A stretch of 62,000 bases of DNA. Origin: Tubiluchus corallicola. Lineage: Eukaryota > Priapulida > Priapulimorpha > Priapulimorphida > Tubiluchidae. The notes under the pieces were generated by a model that was not told the DNA's origin, made no database searches, and saw only the letters and a program-made list of their open reading frames with translations. The stretch lies in assembly GCA_030141605.1 (NCBI GenBank), contig JAQGDQ010000053.1, positions 1 through 62,000 on the forward strand. Reading direction: 5' to 3'. Position 1 is the first letter of the stretch. Each line of letters begins with the position of its first letter. A program made the translations under genes and the position numbers. This document shows positions 1 to 13,439 of the stretch, one piece after another.

Positions 1-1490
1 GACAGAGTTGAATGGTCAGGTTTATGAATGCATGGGTTCAATTCTCATCCAGTCTAAGAAGCTTCATTCGAAAAACTGAACCTGAGTAGTTTAATTCGTT
101 AATGCAGGACGCATTCGTACCCAAATGTGGCTAAGATATCTGTGCCAATTTGGTGTCTTTGGCTGTGATAATGAACCGCTTAGAACCAGTGTCTGGTCTC
201 GCCATAATTATCAACATCAAGTAGCTTATGCGACTAAGTGCTGAATTCCGTAAAAAGTATTGAAGTGTGAAAAAATTTGCTGATGGATGCATTTTTATTG
301 GCATGTTTGTGTGCCATTATGATTTGCATATTTGCACGCAATGTCACCGTATCAGTGTCCAGTGTACTTTGCGTGCGCATACATGCAGTTAAATGCGTAT
401 GTAAATAGGCCTACGTTGTGGCGAAAGTTATTGAATATTTGTGTTAGCGTATGCACAATATAAATTTTACGCAAAAGAAACAAAAGTTTTTAAATGAAAG
501 AAAGCACGTATTATTATGAATAACAATGAATAAATACCCTGTTGGCTTGGCGAGCGTTATGTTCACGGGGAGTGAACGGAACAGCAGGATGGTTAGTCTT
601 ATTTGACTCTTTACTCACTCCCCCGAAGTAACTGGGCACGGTGTATTGCGCTGGCCCTGCAAATAAAATTGTTTAAAATCTCTGAAATGCAAGATGAATC
701 AATTTTAGCATATTTTATTTTATTTTATTTTAACATATATAGCGTTCATTAGTCGCGTTCTAATAAATCTCATCACGTTAAAATTTATACATGTAGCCAG
801 TTGATCATTTAGTTCCACTGCGCCACAAAGTAAGGCACTAGCATACATTTCAGTCAGCCAGTCAATTTGTTAGTTAGTCATTCAACCTATCTTGGTCAAT
901 TACTGTCTTACTAGTTAAAGTGACTAAGACCTTTATTAATATAAGAGCACATAAGGAATAAATCATATTTGAATAAGTCACATAATTATGGTCACAAAAG
1001 TCCTTCCATCTCTTAAATCGGCAGAAATACTACATCCACATAAAACATGTTGCTCACTTTATAGGACTCTGGTCGCATGAGCAAAGACGCATTCTCTGGG
1101 CTTTGTAGCCAGTCTCACTTAATAAGTTATGTGACGATTAATCTATAGACCTCCTAAAACTATCCTATGCTTTTCAGGTATACCTGCATAATGACTAGTG
1201 TGAATGGAGCTTATGGTTAAATTCAGTTTTAAATTTTATTGATCTATAAATACAGAACTTGGAGCTCATAGCACCCCTAATATACTTCAGTCTGTGGTGT
1301 TTGTCATCATTACTGACTTGCATTCATTACATCCTTAAAAAGGAGGCATCTGAGTGACGAGCTAAAATGAATAAAATTACTTAAAACAGTTCACTTGTTA
1401 GTGAGACTATCACGAGATGTGGGGAATATCACTCTATCAATTATCATCATGAGACCGTGCAAATTACACAGAAAACCATCATCCGATAGC
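1..1490. other. Gene-poor A/T-rich stretch
   Basis: I see no convincing coding exon here. A short TTTTA pentanucleotide run lies at about 711-732. The first 60 bases include a GGTTCAATTC-like stretch with short complementary flanks that could be the T-arm half of a tRNA-derived repeat cut by the window edge. A GGGGGAGTGA-like motif appears in both orientations near 570-630. Confidence 0.5.
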
Positions 1491-1584
1491 TCTTAAAACG
1501 CACGAATCAGAGGATTAATAAACAACACGAAAAAAAGCAACTGCTTTACACGTATAGGTAACATAACCTGAATTGCCTTGACCA

Positions 1585-1770
1585 CTCGAGTGCCACAAGC
1601 AAGGCTAACAAGTTTATTATCAATAAAAGTAACAATGTCAGTTGTTAAAAGTTTGATTATTGCTGGCAAGAGTCCATCACAGTCGGGAGCTTTGCTGCCA
1701 TCCAAAGCCGAAATGGTTTCATTAACCTTTTGCAAGGAAGTGCCATTGTCGATGGATGGGCACTGACATA
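1585..1770 (-). pseudogene. LINE reverse-transcriptase fragment
   Basis: Read on the minus strand this segment encodes a stretch with an ISALDGSKAPDCDG core followed by an IIKLL helix. This is the usual start of the reverse-transcriptase domain in non-LTR retrotransposons (Kx(A/S)PGxDGx). Only about 60 residues are recognisable, and nothing of the catalytic YADD part is present, so this is a dead 5'-part scrap. It abuts a CCAA-type simple repeat. Family assignment beyond 'LINE-like' is not possible from this length. Confidence 0.5.
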
Positions 1771-1895
1771 ACCAACCAATCAACCAACCGACCAACCAAC
1801 CGAACAAACAAACAAACAGCCAACCAACAAACCAACCAACCAATCAATCAATCAACCGGCTAGCCAATCAACCAACCAACCGACTAAACGACCAA
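1770..1895. repeat. CCAA/CCAAT-type degenerate tandem array
   Basis: Imperfect 4-bp repeat of CCAA with interspersed CAAT, CCGA and AACA variants. The Gly-Trp-Leu periodic peptide predicted on the minus strand is only the translation of this array and is not a gene. Confidence 0.8.
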
Positions 1896-3984
1896 TTATA
1901 CCACCAACTACTAAATAAACAAACTATTCCAGTCAATCAAATCCACATCAAGCAACTAGAAACTTCATTGATTAACAGTAAAGCTTAACTAATAACCAGT
2001 TATGTGGCAAAAAAATCGATGACAACAGCTGCGCGCCGCACTCCGTATTTTTCTCAGTAAAAATACACAGTCATAGTCTTACTGTAGGTTTTTAAAAAAG
2101 ACTCCATATCTTGCACCCATTTATAAATTTTTTCAAAGAGTTACAGAAATCCATTAAAAACCCTCATAAAACCACAAAGCCGAAGATCACACAAGATGAG
2201 CATTACTTTTATAAATAGCACACAGGCGGATTATTATAGACTGTAGGTTATCGTTTTTAAATACAGTACTATTAAATTAATTACATGTGCTAAGGAAATG
2301 GTGAATCACCGTTCCTCGTCGATCTATATGAAACAAAATTTCACGTTTATTGAAAAAAACGCTGTTGAGAAAATAATGTAACTTTTGATAACTGTCATGG
2401 TCGTATTATCATGATAGCTAGCTAGATAGAACTGAAGCAAGCAGAACATTGTAGCTATACCATACAGTCCATGCCCGTTGCTTCCCTATTTACAGCACCA
2501 CAAGAAATAACGCCAATCCATTGCAGCTGTCACTGCCTGTATAAAATTATTTAATCCATGAATAAAGAAAGTTTTATTCCAAATAAAAATTCGTGTGTGT
2601 AATGCGTAATGCAAAACGAGGAGGCAAGTGCCTGCGGTCATTATACGTATAGCATTTAATATTTGGACTTGTTTCAATGCAATGGGATTATTACTGTTAC
2701 TGGAAAAAGTACATTTATTTTTGAAAACTAAGGAAATCAGTAGGAGGAAAGAGGGTTCGTGCACTAGTCATGTCTAATGTGGACTGGACTGCGTGGCCCC
2801 TTTTCATTAGAAAGCAAATCAACCAAGGTGCTCAAATTGCAAGAAAAAAATCAATAAATGCTACAGAAACAAGTAAAAATTTCAAGCAAGGTCCAAAATC
2901 ATAGCCAAACGATTTTGAACCAACAGCTTAATAGCACGCGAATCATAATCACTCACGTAGAGACGCTTGTCATTCTTATAACGGGAATAAAAAGGGTTTA
3001 TATGCGATTGAGCCTTGCAGCACAGCTTGCAGAAATAAAAAAATCATAGATAGGCAAAAATTGTCTACGTGCAACTCAATATATGCAAAACTATAAAAGT
3101 TTTTTTTACTCGCACTTGCAGCATCATTAAAATGTTATTTAAGTTTTCCTATCGAACAACCGAGAAGTAATTTCCTACTAATGACATAGAGAAATCTCAA
3201 GGTTAAAAGGCGCAGGAAAATGAATGCTCAACAAAAGACTACTCTTTGTTGAGCCAACTTTTTACAAAACTGCAGAAACGCCCATGCAAATTGCAACTAC
3301 TAGCAGTACATATACTTAATACCTGACCTACATGCAACAATGCTCACATTTCAATGGCACATGATCGATCAGCAAATAAAATCAGATATGCGCCAGAGTA
3401 AATTCGAAGTGCATGTGACAAGCATACAGACTCAAACCTATCAACAGAGAGAATAAATAAATACCCCTCCCCCGGCATGGAAAACCTTATTTTGGAAATG
3501 TGAACCAGAAAGAAAAGTAACGAGCAGACAGGCACTGTTCAATAATAGCTTATATTGACAGGGCCTCGTGCACCGTTCCTTTTACAAGCTTCACTGTGAG
3601 TTTCGCTAGGTACCCGCAATACAAAAACACTATAGTTGTAGGCTGGTTATACCTCGAAAGAGCTTGACTTGTTTATCGTCCACTAGCTAGTCTGTAATCT
3701 ATACATAAACGCATTGGGACACTTCGTGATGCATCAGAAAATCAATTATACTGTACATGTACGTAGTAATATGTCATGACAGCAAAATCAATGCATACTC
3801 CATTTTTTATTACTATTAAATAGTCTTTCAGTAAATGTGTTAAATATGCGGAGATGGCATTGCAGCCAACCTTAGATTTACTGACGTTTACATAAAGTAC
3901 AAAAATACTACTACTGTACTAACAATAATGTTTATTTAAAGTTGGCATTTAGGATGAACAATTAAGATAAGCTCCAAAGAGCTT
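1896..3984. other. Intergenic, nothing recognised
   Basis: Only short chance open frames without splice-site support or recognisable motifs. No repeats above background were noted. Confidence 0.45.
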
Positions 3985-4190
3985 CTGGGAGACTGTAAAT
4001 AACAATCTACATGTACATAACAGAGACTATTGTTACACAACTTTTATCCTAAATACCACATACCAGACAGAATAACAGCAAGCACCATTTGTAAAGTCTT
4101 TGATATTAACCGGCCGCTGTATCGATCTCGCGAACTCCCCCTGACGGGAAAGCGGCGCGATACCACTAGACTAAACCGTCTGGTCAGTGA
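3985..4190 (-). mobile_element. tRNA-derived SINE-like element, copy 1
   Basis: On the minus strand the element begins at about 4190 with a tRNA-like head: a box A-like TAGTCTAGTGGTATCGCG followed by a box B-like GAGTTCGCGAGATCG. It then runs into an A/T-rich body ending near 3985. The body from about 4070 to 3985 is clearly repeated at 17415-17500 (shared words such as TAACAGAGA and AAATAACAA). A tRNA-like head joined to a dispersed body is the defining architecture of a SINE. The exact ends and target duplication are not clear. Confidence 0.55.
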
Positions 4191-4369
4191 ACTGAGGGAT
4201 AGTGATCCTAATATCCAACAATGATTACGTACATCAATTATTATGCGAATGGTTTTTACAACACAACCAGGCCAATAACAAAAATTCACTCTTATAATTG
4301 ACCAAGTAACAATGAAATGCACAATAGTAGGTAAAACTAAAACATAATTTTGCTTTGCCACTCATGGAA

Positions 4370-4760
4370 AGGATAGTGGGCCATTACATCGCCGCCAATG
4401 ACCCGCGGGTCACACGACTGCCAAACAAAGAACCACCAATCAAAGGCCCACTAGTCAAAGTACCACAATCACACTTTAAATATTGTCAAAAAAATCAACC
4501 AGTGGATGTGCTGACAGCAAGTGGTAGACAGTCAAAGGACCACCAGTCGAAGAACCACCTTCAACACGTCACAAGTGGCAAAGGACCACCTGTCATGGAG
4601 ATAGACTGAGAATACCTGGTCAAAAGACCACCAGTGAATGTTTTGACAGCAGCTTGAATGAAATTGCAACTTTTACTTACTGTTAACATTGTTAACAATG
4701 ACAACGGTCCTTTGTTCACGGTGGTCCTGTGACCAGTGGTCCTTTTTTACTTTTTTTAAT
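4370..4760. repeat. Degenerate GGACCACC minisatellite
   Basis: The motif (A)AAGGACCACCAGTC recurs irregularly between 4420 and 4640, and in the opposite sense (GTGGTCCTGTGACCAGTGGTCC) at about 4719-4742. Copies are too diverged to give a sharp period. Confidence 0.5.
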
Positions 4761-7700
4761 TTAACTTTTTATTTCACACTCAAGGTGTATAGTATAACAC
4801 ATACGCAGACATGGCTCTTTGACCTACACCCGAAATGGATATCCCTTTTTCAGATACACGCGGCAATGATTCTGTAAGCAGCAAATAACGTGTAACTTTT
4901 GCAATTTATAAAAAACAAAACACGGCACTACAAAAGCAATTTTCGCCCAAGTTGTAATTTTCCACTACAGGTGCTCTGTACTATTTCTATGCTGAATCTT
5001 GTTACCATAGTGACACGGACACAAATAACACGTCTGGAAACATTAAAAGAGCTTCTGCAATCAGTATTAACGTGTACATACTCTTCATAGAGAGGACCTT
5101 TTAAATTATACATTCGAGAGATGTGCCCGCAAAAAAAGTGAGTTGCTCATTTAGCATGTTAACGAAAACATGCGAAGGAATAGATGGATTCAGTAGATCG
5201 AAAATGAAAAATTACTTTTTACGCTGATCATTTTTGACGAATGCTCACAGGGCACAACTTGTAAGAATGCAGCGCTTAATTGTCGCAACGACAATGCAAC
5301 GTTTTGATCATTCAATTGCAAAGTCATATATTTGAACGCGTGCAAAGCCAGCGCTCTTTAAAAAACGCTTCTACTGAAATGTCTTGATGTTAAAAAATCG
5401 AGTTTCCGTCTTTAAGAGCGCCTATGCTACAGTAAAGCTAGTGCATAAGTTTCGCAGGTAGCACTTACTCAGCTAGTTAGACGCCACTGTGTAGCAGTGC
5501 TGCAGTAATATTTCAGTCATTTTCAACCCGGCGAAATAGGTTACAGAAGTAGAAACTAACATGCCAAAATCCGTTACCCACATGCTTCAAGTCAAGTGCG
5601 ATGAACATGAACTCAGCTAAGAACCAAAGAAATGCACAATAGCCGGCACACAGTTAAAGGACAGGAAAAGGGGTACCTGAACAAGGTTTCAGAAAAATCG
5701 CCTTAAAAAATTATATTACTTTACAGCAATTTTATGAACATATCGTACTCGCGTTAAAAGGAATTTTTGTTTGTTTTCATTTTAAACCCCCCGCAATACT
5801 GGTTCGACGGCGCCATTACATAACGTCCCTAACGTCCCAAAAAACTTTCCATGCAAATCTATATTCCTTGGCATTTCGCTTACCTGCTGGAAAGACTTAT
5901 GTAACTAGAAATAATAATTTAAAATGTTCGTATCAATTGGTAAAATGTCACTGGCAAACCCTCCAGGGTGCGCCACTCACTAACCAAAAACGTATTTTTA
6001 AACTTATTAACAAGATACAGTAACTTAAAATTTTACTTAGTTAGTAACATGTGTGCAACGAATGCTTTGATTATTTTTTCAAACTATGTTATCTAACTTT
6101 TGTCAAACGACCTACCATTAAAATGGCTACGCCTAACGGTAATCGTGGGAGTTCAAATTTTCAAGTTTTATACAGCATTAGTGCCAACGTAAGCCCTGAG
6201 TGCAAAAAGGCAGTATGTAAGTGGAGGGTTTTCTTGTGCTTTAAGTTCACCTTGCACACGATAGAATGTTACAGACAGTGTATGCAAATGTCGTATTTTT
6301 ATATCTAAATATATGTACCTGATTTACAGTACCGATTCGATGTGTTTTCATAAGAACTTTATTTTAGCCGTAATAAGTGAGTTATCACACACTTTTACAT
6401 GTAACCAGTATTTAATAATTAATGTGCTGAACATTGGATTAAAGCAGACTTCTGTTGTCTGTATATATATAGCAGACCTTTTTTTCGCAACACCCAGTCT
6501 CATAATTCAGTGCATTTATGATACTCAAAATGTTTGAAACGCGTACTGCCATACATGGAATTTAGCCTCACGAATGAACTATGAAGTCTTATAATTCCAT
6601 TTTATTAATGACAGAACACACCTAGAAATATTATACACATTAGGTTAACTTGGCATTGGTCCGACTCATAATGGACCGGGACACTCCGTAACACTTAGAC
6701 TATGAAATTCACATTTGAATTTTTACAGCAATCTTATATCTACCATTAAGAATCTAATCTTGTGTCCTCAATTTCCTTTTGTTTAAAATTCTACTGCCTG
6801 TAGATTAGTTCTAAACAGGATGTGGAATATGCTAGAGCTTAAAAGTTATTCAAGTGACAACTGTACCAAGTTACAGTCTGTGCCACAATACTTAATTGTT
6901 TATGGTAGACAACTACATGTAGTTTCGTATAACTAATTTATTAGAGCAAACATGCCGCAAGCACTGCATTTATATAAAACTAATCAATGATCAAAGATAT
7001 TTTTCAACCCATATTGATTAATGAGTCACAGACTCGCAACCAAAAGCATAATATCGCGCGGGTCTCATACAGTACCAATTTATACTGACGACCTACATTC
7101 AGACAAGTCTGGTTGTGAGCCTTGCGCGCAAATCGTTGGTTGCATTTTACAAAAAGCCCGCAGTCTTGACGTGCATATATGCAGTACGGTTCAAGCAACA
7201 ACCTTGAGCTTCGTTTACGAAAAACTCCCGGTCAATATTAAAATCTAGGTCAATGTTGTAAGCCGATCCCCGCGCGAGCAATTTCATAAGCTTACGTAGT
7301 AATAGGTTACCCGAAAAGAGCTTAACTCTTATATTAATGTTCACTTGCAGAATCTCTTCCCGCTCACAGTTTTTCAGTTATGCTGAAAACAGCTAATATA
7401 ACTTCAGTTACTTAATAAGACATAGGATTCCATAATTATTATGGATTACATCAAAGTCATAATCAGATTCCAAATGCTGGCCGCAACAGGTGCTCAAGTG
7501 TTTTGTGGAACAGCAGGTTTACAACACTTGTTGCAAACCCATATTCTTATTTGCCTTTCTTACCTTCTTGCGTAAGTATGTAATGACTTTGAATTAGCGG
7601 CAAATTTGCGTTGATAAAAGTGTGTATAAACTATATCATTATGTGTTACGTTCGCCGTTATGGCATTTTGTTATGCTTAGTGTTTCTAAGTTACATTTCA

Positions 7701-7938
7701 TCTGCTCTTTTGCCACTGTGTATCAAGACCATAACTGCTACTGTTGTATATGTTGCAGTCTCTTTTGATATAAAACTCGCAGTCATGTACAGACAACACT
7801 TGAAAACATTATTACCAATTCCGTGAATATAGATGAAAAAAGCTGCGTCGTGAACACAATACCCAGGCCTGAGACCAAATGGTAAAAATGGACACAACAT
7901 CTTCTGAAGGACCTTGTATCAACTATGCATTAAAGGAT
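4761..7938. other. Intergenic, one speculative exon only
   Basis: No gene is supported. The only stretch with start codon, context and splice donor is at 6123-6216, listed separately at low confidence. Confidence 0.4.
6123..6216 (+). CDS. Speculative first exon, unknown protein
   Basis: An ATG in good context (A at -3, G at +4) opens a 31-codon frame that ends at a perfect GTAAGT donor after a phase-1 break; a second donor-like GTAAGC lies inside it. The short peptide contains FQVLYSISANVSPE, which superficially resembles the first helix of death-effector domains. That resemblance is far too short to assign a family. I found no matching downstream exon, so this may be chance. Confidence 0.15.
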
Positions 7939-8020
7939 CTTTGCAAATGATATTAAGTTTCAAATTTGAGTAAGTAAAAAAATAGCCACTCAAATGTGAA
8001 ACTTGATGCAACTTGCAAAG
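7939..8020. repeat. 33-bp-stem hairpin (fold-back)
   Basis: Arms 7939-7971 and 7988-8020 are inverted copies matching at 27 of 33 positions around a 16-nt loop. The outer part (CTTTGCAA) and inner part (AAGTTTCA, ATTTGAGT) pair without gaps. Size and pairing suit either a small RNA precursor or a tiny fold-back element; neither is proven. Confidence 0.6.
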
Positions 8021-10044
8021 TGCTGATTTGAAAATAAAACTGGTTATAGACAATTAGACGTTACTAACATTGCAGAAGTTCAAAGTGCCAATCTGATATC
8101 ATATTGATTTTAATCAAGTGCACCTCAGGATAGTGTGTTCTGATCTCTGCTTCTTCTGAATAGTTCTCATCCATATTCACGAATTCACGATAACATGTGA
8201 TTTCAATGTTTGCATACAACACAAAATCTAAAAAGTCCTCTATCAAGTACAACAGTTGTTATGCAATCATGAAACAGTACATTCATGGTGTCAAAAATAG
8301 CAGATGAAATGTAACCACGAGATGCTAAGCATCAAGAGAATGCCATAGTGGCCAACACAACACACTTAAAGAATAACCTTTTATCAAAACAAATTTGCCC
8401 ATTACAAATGAGCAATTTCAAAACTGATAATAAGCATGAATGTAAAGAAAGAACCGGTGTTTGTTTATTGCAAGAACAATCCTATTGAACAATTACATGT
8501 ATACTAAACCTATTTTAGTGTACTTCCATTCGACTGCTAGTTTAATGGTCTGTTTACTTATTAATAATTTATAATTTGCCAAAGCAAAGGAAGTCTCCTT
8601 TAATTTTTCCAGTAAATTCACCTCAGGTATGCACATTTAGCTTATCTAATGATAATAATGTATTGATGGCCATCAATGAATCATCTTGGCTCATCTTGTT
8701 TAGTTATTTATGGCATGGGACTTCTTAAATTTGTACTTATTTAAGAAGACAACGTGACAATGAATTTTTCTTTGTACATATTATACAGAAACCAACTTTT
8801 ACTGGTGATGTAGATTTATTGTAGACTTAGTAGACTAGCACTTCTGAATTGGTGATGCTAGAATTTAAGGGAATAAAAATTTCTACTTGATTTCTGTAAA
8901 AGCAGTTTTCACAGGATGAAATGAACTTAAACACATTTTGATCATTTAAATCTGCCTCATGACTCACGGAATGCATATAACATGGGGCTGTTGCAAAGAA
9001 ATATAAACTTGGAAATCACGAAATTATTCAAAATACTTTCAACAGTCCGGTAGTCAAAGAAAGACAAAATATTTACTGTAGGACTATTACATCTTGTATA
9101 ATCAGTTCATATGTTACAGCGAAAAAATAATATCATATTTGCTTTAATGATTATAATGCGAGTCATTATCAACAATGTCCATCTGTGCTTGCTCAAGGAA
9201 GCTGGCTTAGTTTGCTTGTTTGCAAGTTTAGTGTAGAGTCACATAGTATCACCTTTCAATTGTATCACTCATTACTATTGTAATTTTACTTGCTATTGCA
9301 ATCTCAACTAGTCCAGATGTTTTTCTGAATTACAATTTAAAGAACCTTTAGGCCTGTAAAAAGTTTTTTATCAATTGAGGCCAAAAAAAATACTTCTGTT
9401 TCCATCTAATCACCTAGATAATTTTTTATCACACAGCTGGCCAGGAATTTTATAATTTTTTTATGCATTTATATACTTACCTGGCACAGACATATGAAAG
9501 CTCATTTTTTTAATTTAATACATAAAATGCAATAGTTATTATAACATTGTTATAACATTTGCAAAGCTTCAAAAATCCCTCCCTACTGACATTAATTGAG
9601 CTCATGAGATAGGGCAGAAACAAAACTTTTTATTAGTAATAAATACTGTTTAGGACATGTGATATAACCAAAAGAATACCCCCATGTAATGAGTTAAAAA
9701 AGACTGACTTGCAAGCATACTTCTGCAACACAAACTGGTACAACAGTTTTTCCCTAGACCCACATAAGTAACAAAAGAATTTTCACTTAACAAATTTTTC
9801 GAAACCATGAAAAAGTTCTAATAATTATCATACATTCTGTAGTTCCCAATAATAAAACTATGCACGAAAATTAGGTTGCGCTAGTTTCAAACATTTTCTG
9901 ATGCTGCTGAAAGCACAGACTGAGTTTAGCGTTTATCAAATTTCTTCAGCATTAAGTCTGAGAGAAACACACAGCAAAGGCTCGGCTAATTTATACTTAT
10001 AGCTGAATTGCTCCATATTACGATTACATGGTCTAGGTACGTTT
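8021..10044. other. Intergenic, nothing secure
   Basis: A/T-rich with a 62-codon open frame on the minus strand at 8064-8252 that could not be linked to any family. If AMMECR1 is intact its remaining exons should lie somewhere left of 10888, but I could not find its diagnostic motifs here. Confidence 0.35.
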
Positions 10045-10200
10045 CCAGAAAAACGTTCTTCACAGAAAAAACATTTCCCAGAAAAAATTTGCCAGAAATT
10101 TTTTTCTCATTAAACATTTTTCTCAGAAAATATTTTTCGTAGAAAACTTGTTTCACAAAAAAGTATTTCCCAGAAATGTTTTTTAACAGAAATATCATGG
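10045..10200. repeat. Degenerate CAGAAAAA-type tandem repeat
   Basis: About nine imperfect units, roughly 15-18 bp, of a TTTCCCAGAAAAA-like motif. The Lys/Phe-rich minus-strand open frame here is a by-product. Confidence 0.6.
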
Positions 10201-10741
10201 TTACATTTTTAATTCAAAGATCTGCTATTTTACTAGGATAAAGCCTTCAGTTTTTTTCAAAGCATAATGTTGATAAATAAATTTTAGACCTAATTCTGTT
10301 TTAGAGGTCAGTCTAGTTTTAAATTTGTTATAAAATGTTTTGCTTTGTCACAAATTTTGGTGTTAAATTAGAATCAATTTGCATTGTGTCATTTGTTGTA
10401 TTACCACAAGTTTAATTGATTTTTAAAGGATTTGAAATAAAGTTTAATAAAATGAAAACACCGAGCCTTCTGTTGAAGTCTAAATTGCCCAATAAATTAT
10501 GCTCCTTCAGAAGATTTTTTACAGGTTCTTTTATAACAGGATCGTATCCTAGTTTATTTTCAAAATAATCCTCTGAGATGAAAAGTTGAACAGACAGAGA
10601 TACAGTCACAATCTGACATGTAACTCCTCCCTATATCAGTGAAATAATTTGGCATAGCAGTGAAAGGAACTGCCTAAAGTGAGATTCCATAAGCAGTCAC
10701 ACAACTAATCAGTTGCCAGGCTCGACATTGCTTCACTTGTG

Positions 10742-10780
10742 AAAAAAAGAGAGAGAGAGAACGAGAGAAAGCGAGAGAAT
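10742..10780. repeat. GA-rich simple repeat
   Basis: AGAGAGAGA tract with interruptions, inside the first intron of AMMECR1. Confidence 0.7.
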
Positions 10781-10887
10781 AGCTATTTTTCTTTCGACGG
10801 AGCCCCGCTCTAGCATTACTGACTGCAATACTTGTGCTCTGTAATTACCAAAGCTAAATATATTACTAAAATTTTTATGATACTCAC

Positions 10888-11650
<763 letters not shown>

Positions 11651-11658
11651 CAAGGGCT

Positions 11659-11698
11659 ACAACAACAACAACAACAACAACTACTACTACTGCTGCTC
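11659..11698. repeat. CAA/CTA trinucleotide microsatellite
   Basis: ACAACAACAACAACAACAAC followed by CTACTACTACTGCTGCTC. Confidence 0.9.
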
Positions 11699-11769
11699 CA
11701 TAGTAGACAACGGTGAAATATACTAACTTGAAATCAATTAAGTTATATTTACAGCAAACCACGTGGAGA

Positions 11770-12310
11770 CACTGCTCATGAGTTCCCCCTTTGACTGCTG
11801 TGTAAAGGTTAAGGGCTGTGGCACTTGTGAATTTAGTCTGACTTATCTGCATGGAGACATTACTCATAAGTGTTTCTTTTGATTGTTACATGTTCTTGTG
11901 TGCTTTCTCCTCGCAAGTTCCTACTCGTGCATTGCTGCTCGTGAGTTGTCCTTGTGAGCACTTGAGTCAATGAGCCATTTCTGCTTGCAAATATGCTCTA
12001 CACGAATTATGGCCCTTTCTGATAATGAGTCAACGCTACTTTTCAGTGAATCCTGAGTTACTGTTGGCTGTGAACTGATGTTGCACGTGATGCCAGAACT
12101 GTGTGAGGCATTCTGCGCAGGTGCTCGTGAGTCAATTCTACTCCCAAGTTTTTGCTACTCGTGAATTTATTACTGTTCATGACTCTCTGTTACTCAAGAG
12201 GCAATTCGGCTTGCAAGCATGAGTTCATTCATCATGGTCCTTCTTGTGAGTTACTGCCACTCACGAGCCATTGCTGCTCATGAATTGCTGTTCTCACATC
12301 ATGGTCTTAA
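11770..12310. repeat. Degenerate CTCRTGAGTT minisatellite, array A
   Basis: A word close to CTCGTGAGTTACTGCTG recurs irregularly with spacings of tens of bases (for example near 11940, 12130, 12250 and 12280). The units are strongly diverged. A related array in the opposite orientation lies at 12690-13150. Confidence 0.5.
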
Positions 12311-12689
12311 TAAATTTTGTCTTATTTTGTCGTGGTCCACTTACACAAAAATAAACAAAAAATTTTCAATGCTGAAAAATCTCAAACTTATGAATTATAA
12401 AATATACAATAAAACAAATTAGAGCAGTGATAAACAAACAAATTGATAAGTAAATAAGTTCAATTAAAACACAATATCACAACATACGTCATTTTAATAA
12501 ACAGAAAATCTTCATTTTTATACTGAATTTACCACGATTTAGTAGCTGAACAACAAGCAAATAAGACTCCTTCATAAGGAAGCAATAAATTTACCTATAA
12601 AAACACTAATGATAATTACTGCCATTAGCATTTCAATGGAGACCATTTCACGGGCAATTAAACCCAAGGCAATTAATACTCAGGCGTCA

Positions 12690-13150
12690 CCTTTTTTAAT
12701 TGTGAGTGGAGCCAGCAGCATTAACTCAGATGCATTCATCATTCAAGAACAACTTTAATTCCCAGATTAACGCCAGGACTGCAGAGCGGCCATCACTTCC
12801 CAGCAATTAAAAACAGCATAGCAATACCTCTGAAGCAGCTGTGACCCCCAACAGTCACATTGACTCTGGAGTAGCAGTAACTCAGGAGCAGCAAAGACTC
12901 CAAGAGTCGCTTTGGCTTCCAAGCAATAATAACTGTAGAGCAGCAATAACTCCAGAACAGCATTGATTCCAGGAATCATTCTGACTATGGAGCAATACTA
13001 ACTGCAGAGCAGCAAATCAAGAAGTCACATGAACCTCGGAGCAACATCGACTCTAAAGCAGTGATAAGCTGACAGCTCAGAAAAGCAAGAACAACTCTAC
13101 AGCCACATCATCATTTAAGCAACAATTACTCTGAAGCAATGGTCACTCAT
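12690..13150. repeat. Degenerate GAGCAGCAATAACTC minisatellite, array B
   Basis: Units around GGAGCAGCAATAACTCCAG recur about every 40-50 bp. Their reverse complement resembles the motif of array A, so the two arrays face each other across about 380 bp. Confidence 0.5.
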
Positions 13151-13278
13151 GAGTAGCATTCCTATGACTGTAAGTCAAACAGAGGAGAGGGCTTGTGAAT
13201 AGTCGAATACAGAAGCCCACGTCCACAAGTGTCACCATGTGGACCAATCACAGAAGACATACAAGTACGAGACATACA

Positions 13279-13439
<161 letters not shown>

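Noticed and set aside
1493-1843. 116-codon minus-strand frame beginning with a Gly-Trp-Leu repeat
   Set aside because: The first part is the CCAA array; only the following piece has meaning, as a LINE fragment.
8064-8252. 62-codon minus-strand frame ending WHFELLQC
   Set aside because: Considered as a downstream AMMECR1 exon because of a YPEV word, but the flanking residues do not fit the family.
10412-10609. 65-codon minus-strand frame with a CAG acceptor-like start
   Set aside because: Does not continue AMMECR1 and matches nothing I know; such frames are common in A/T-rich DNA.
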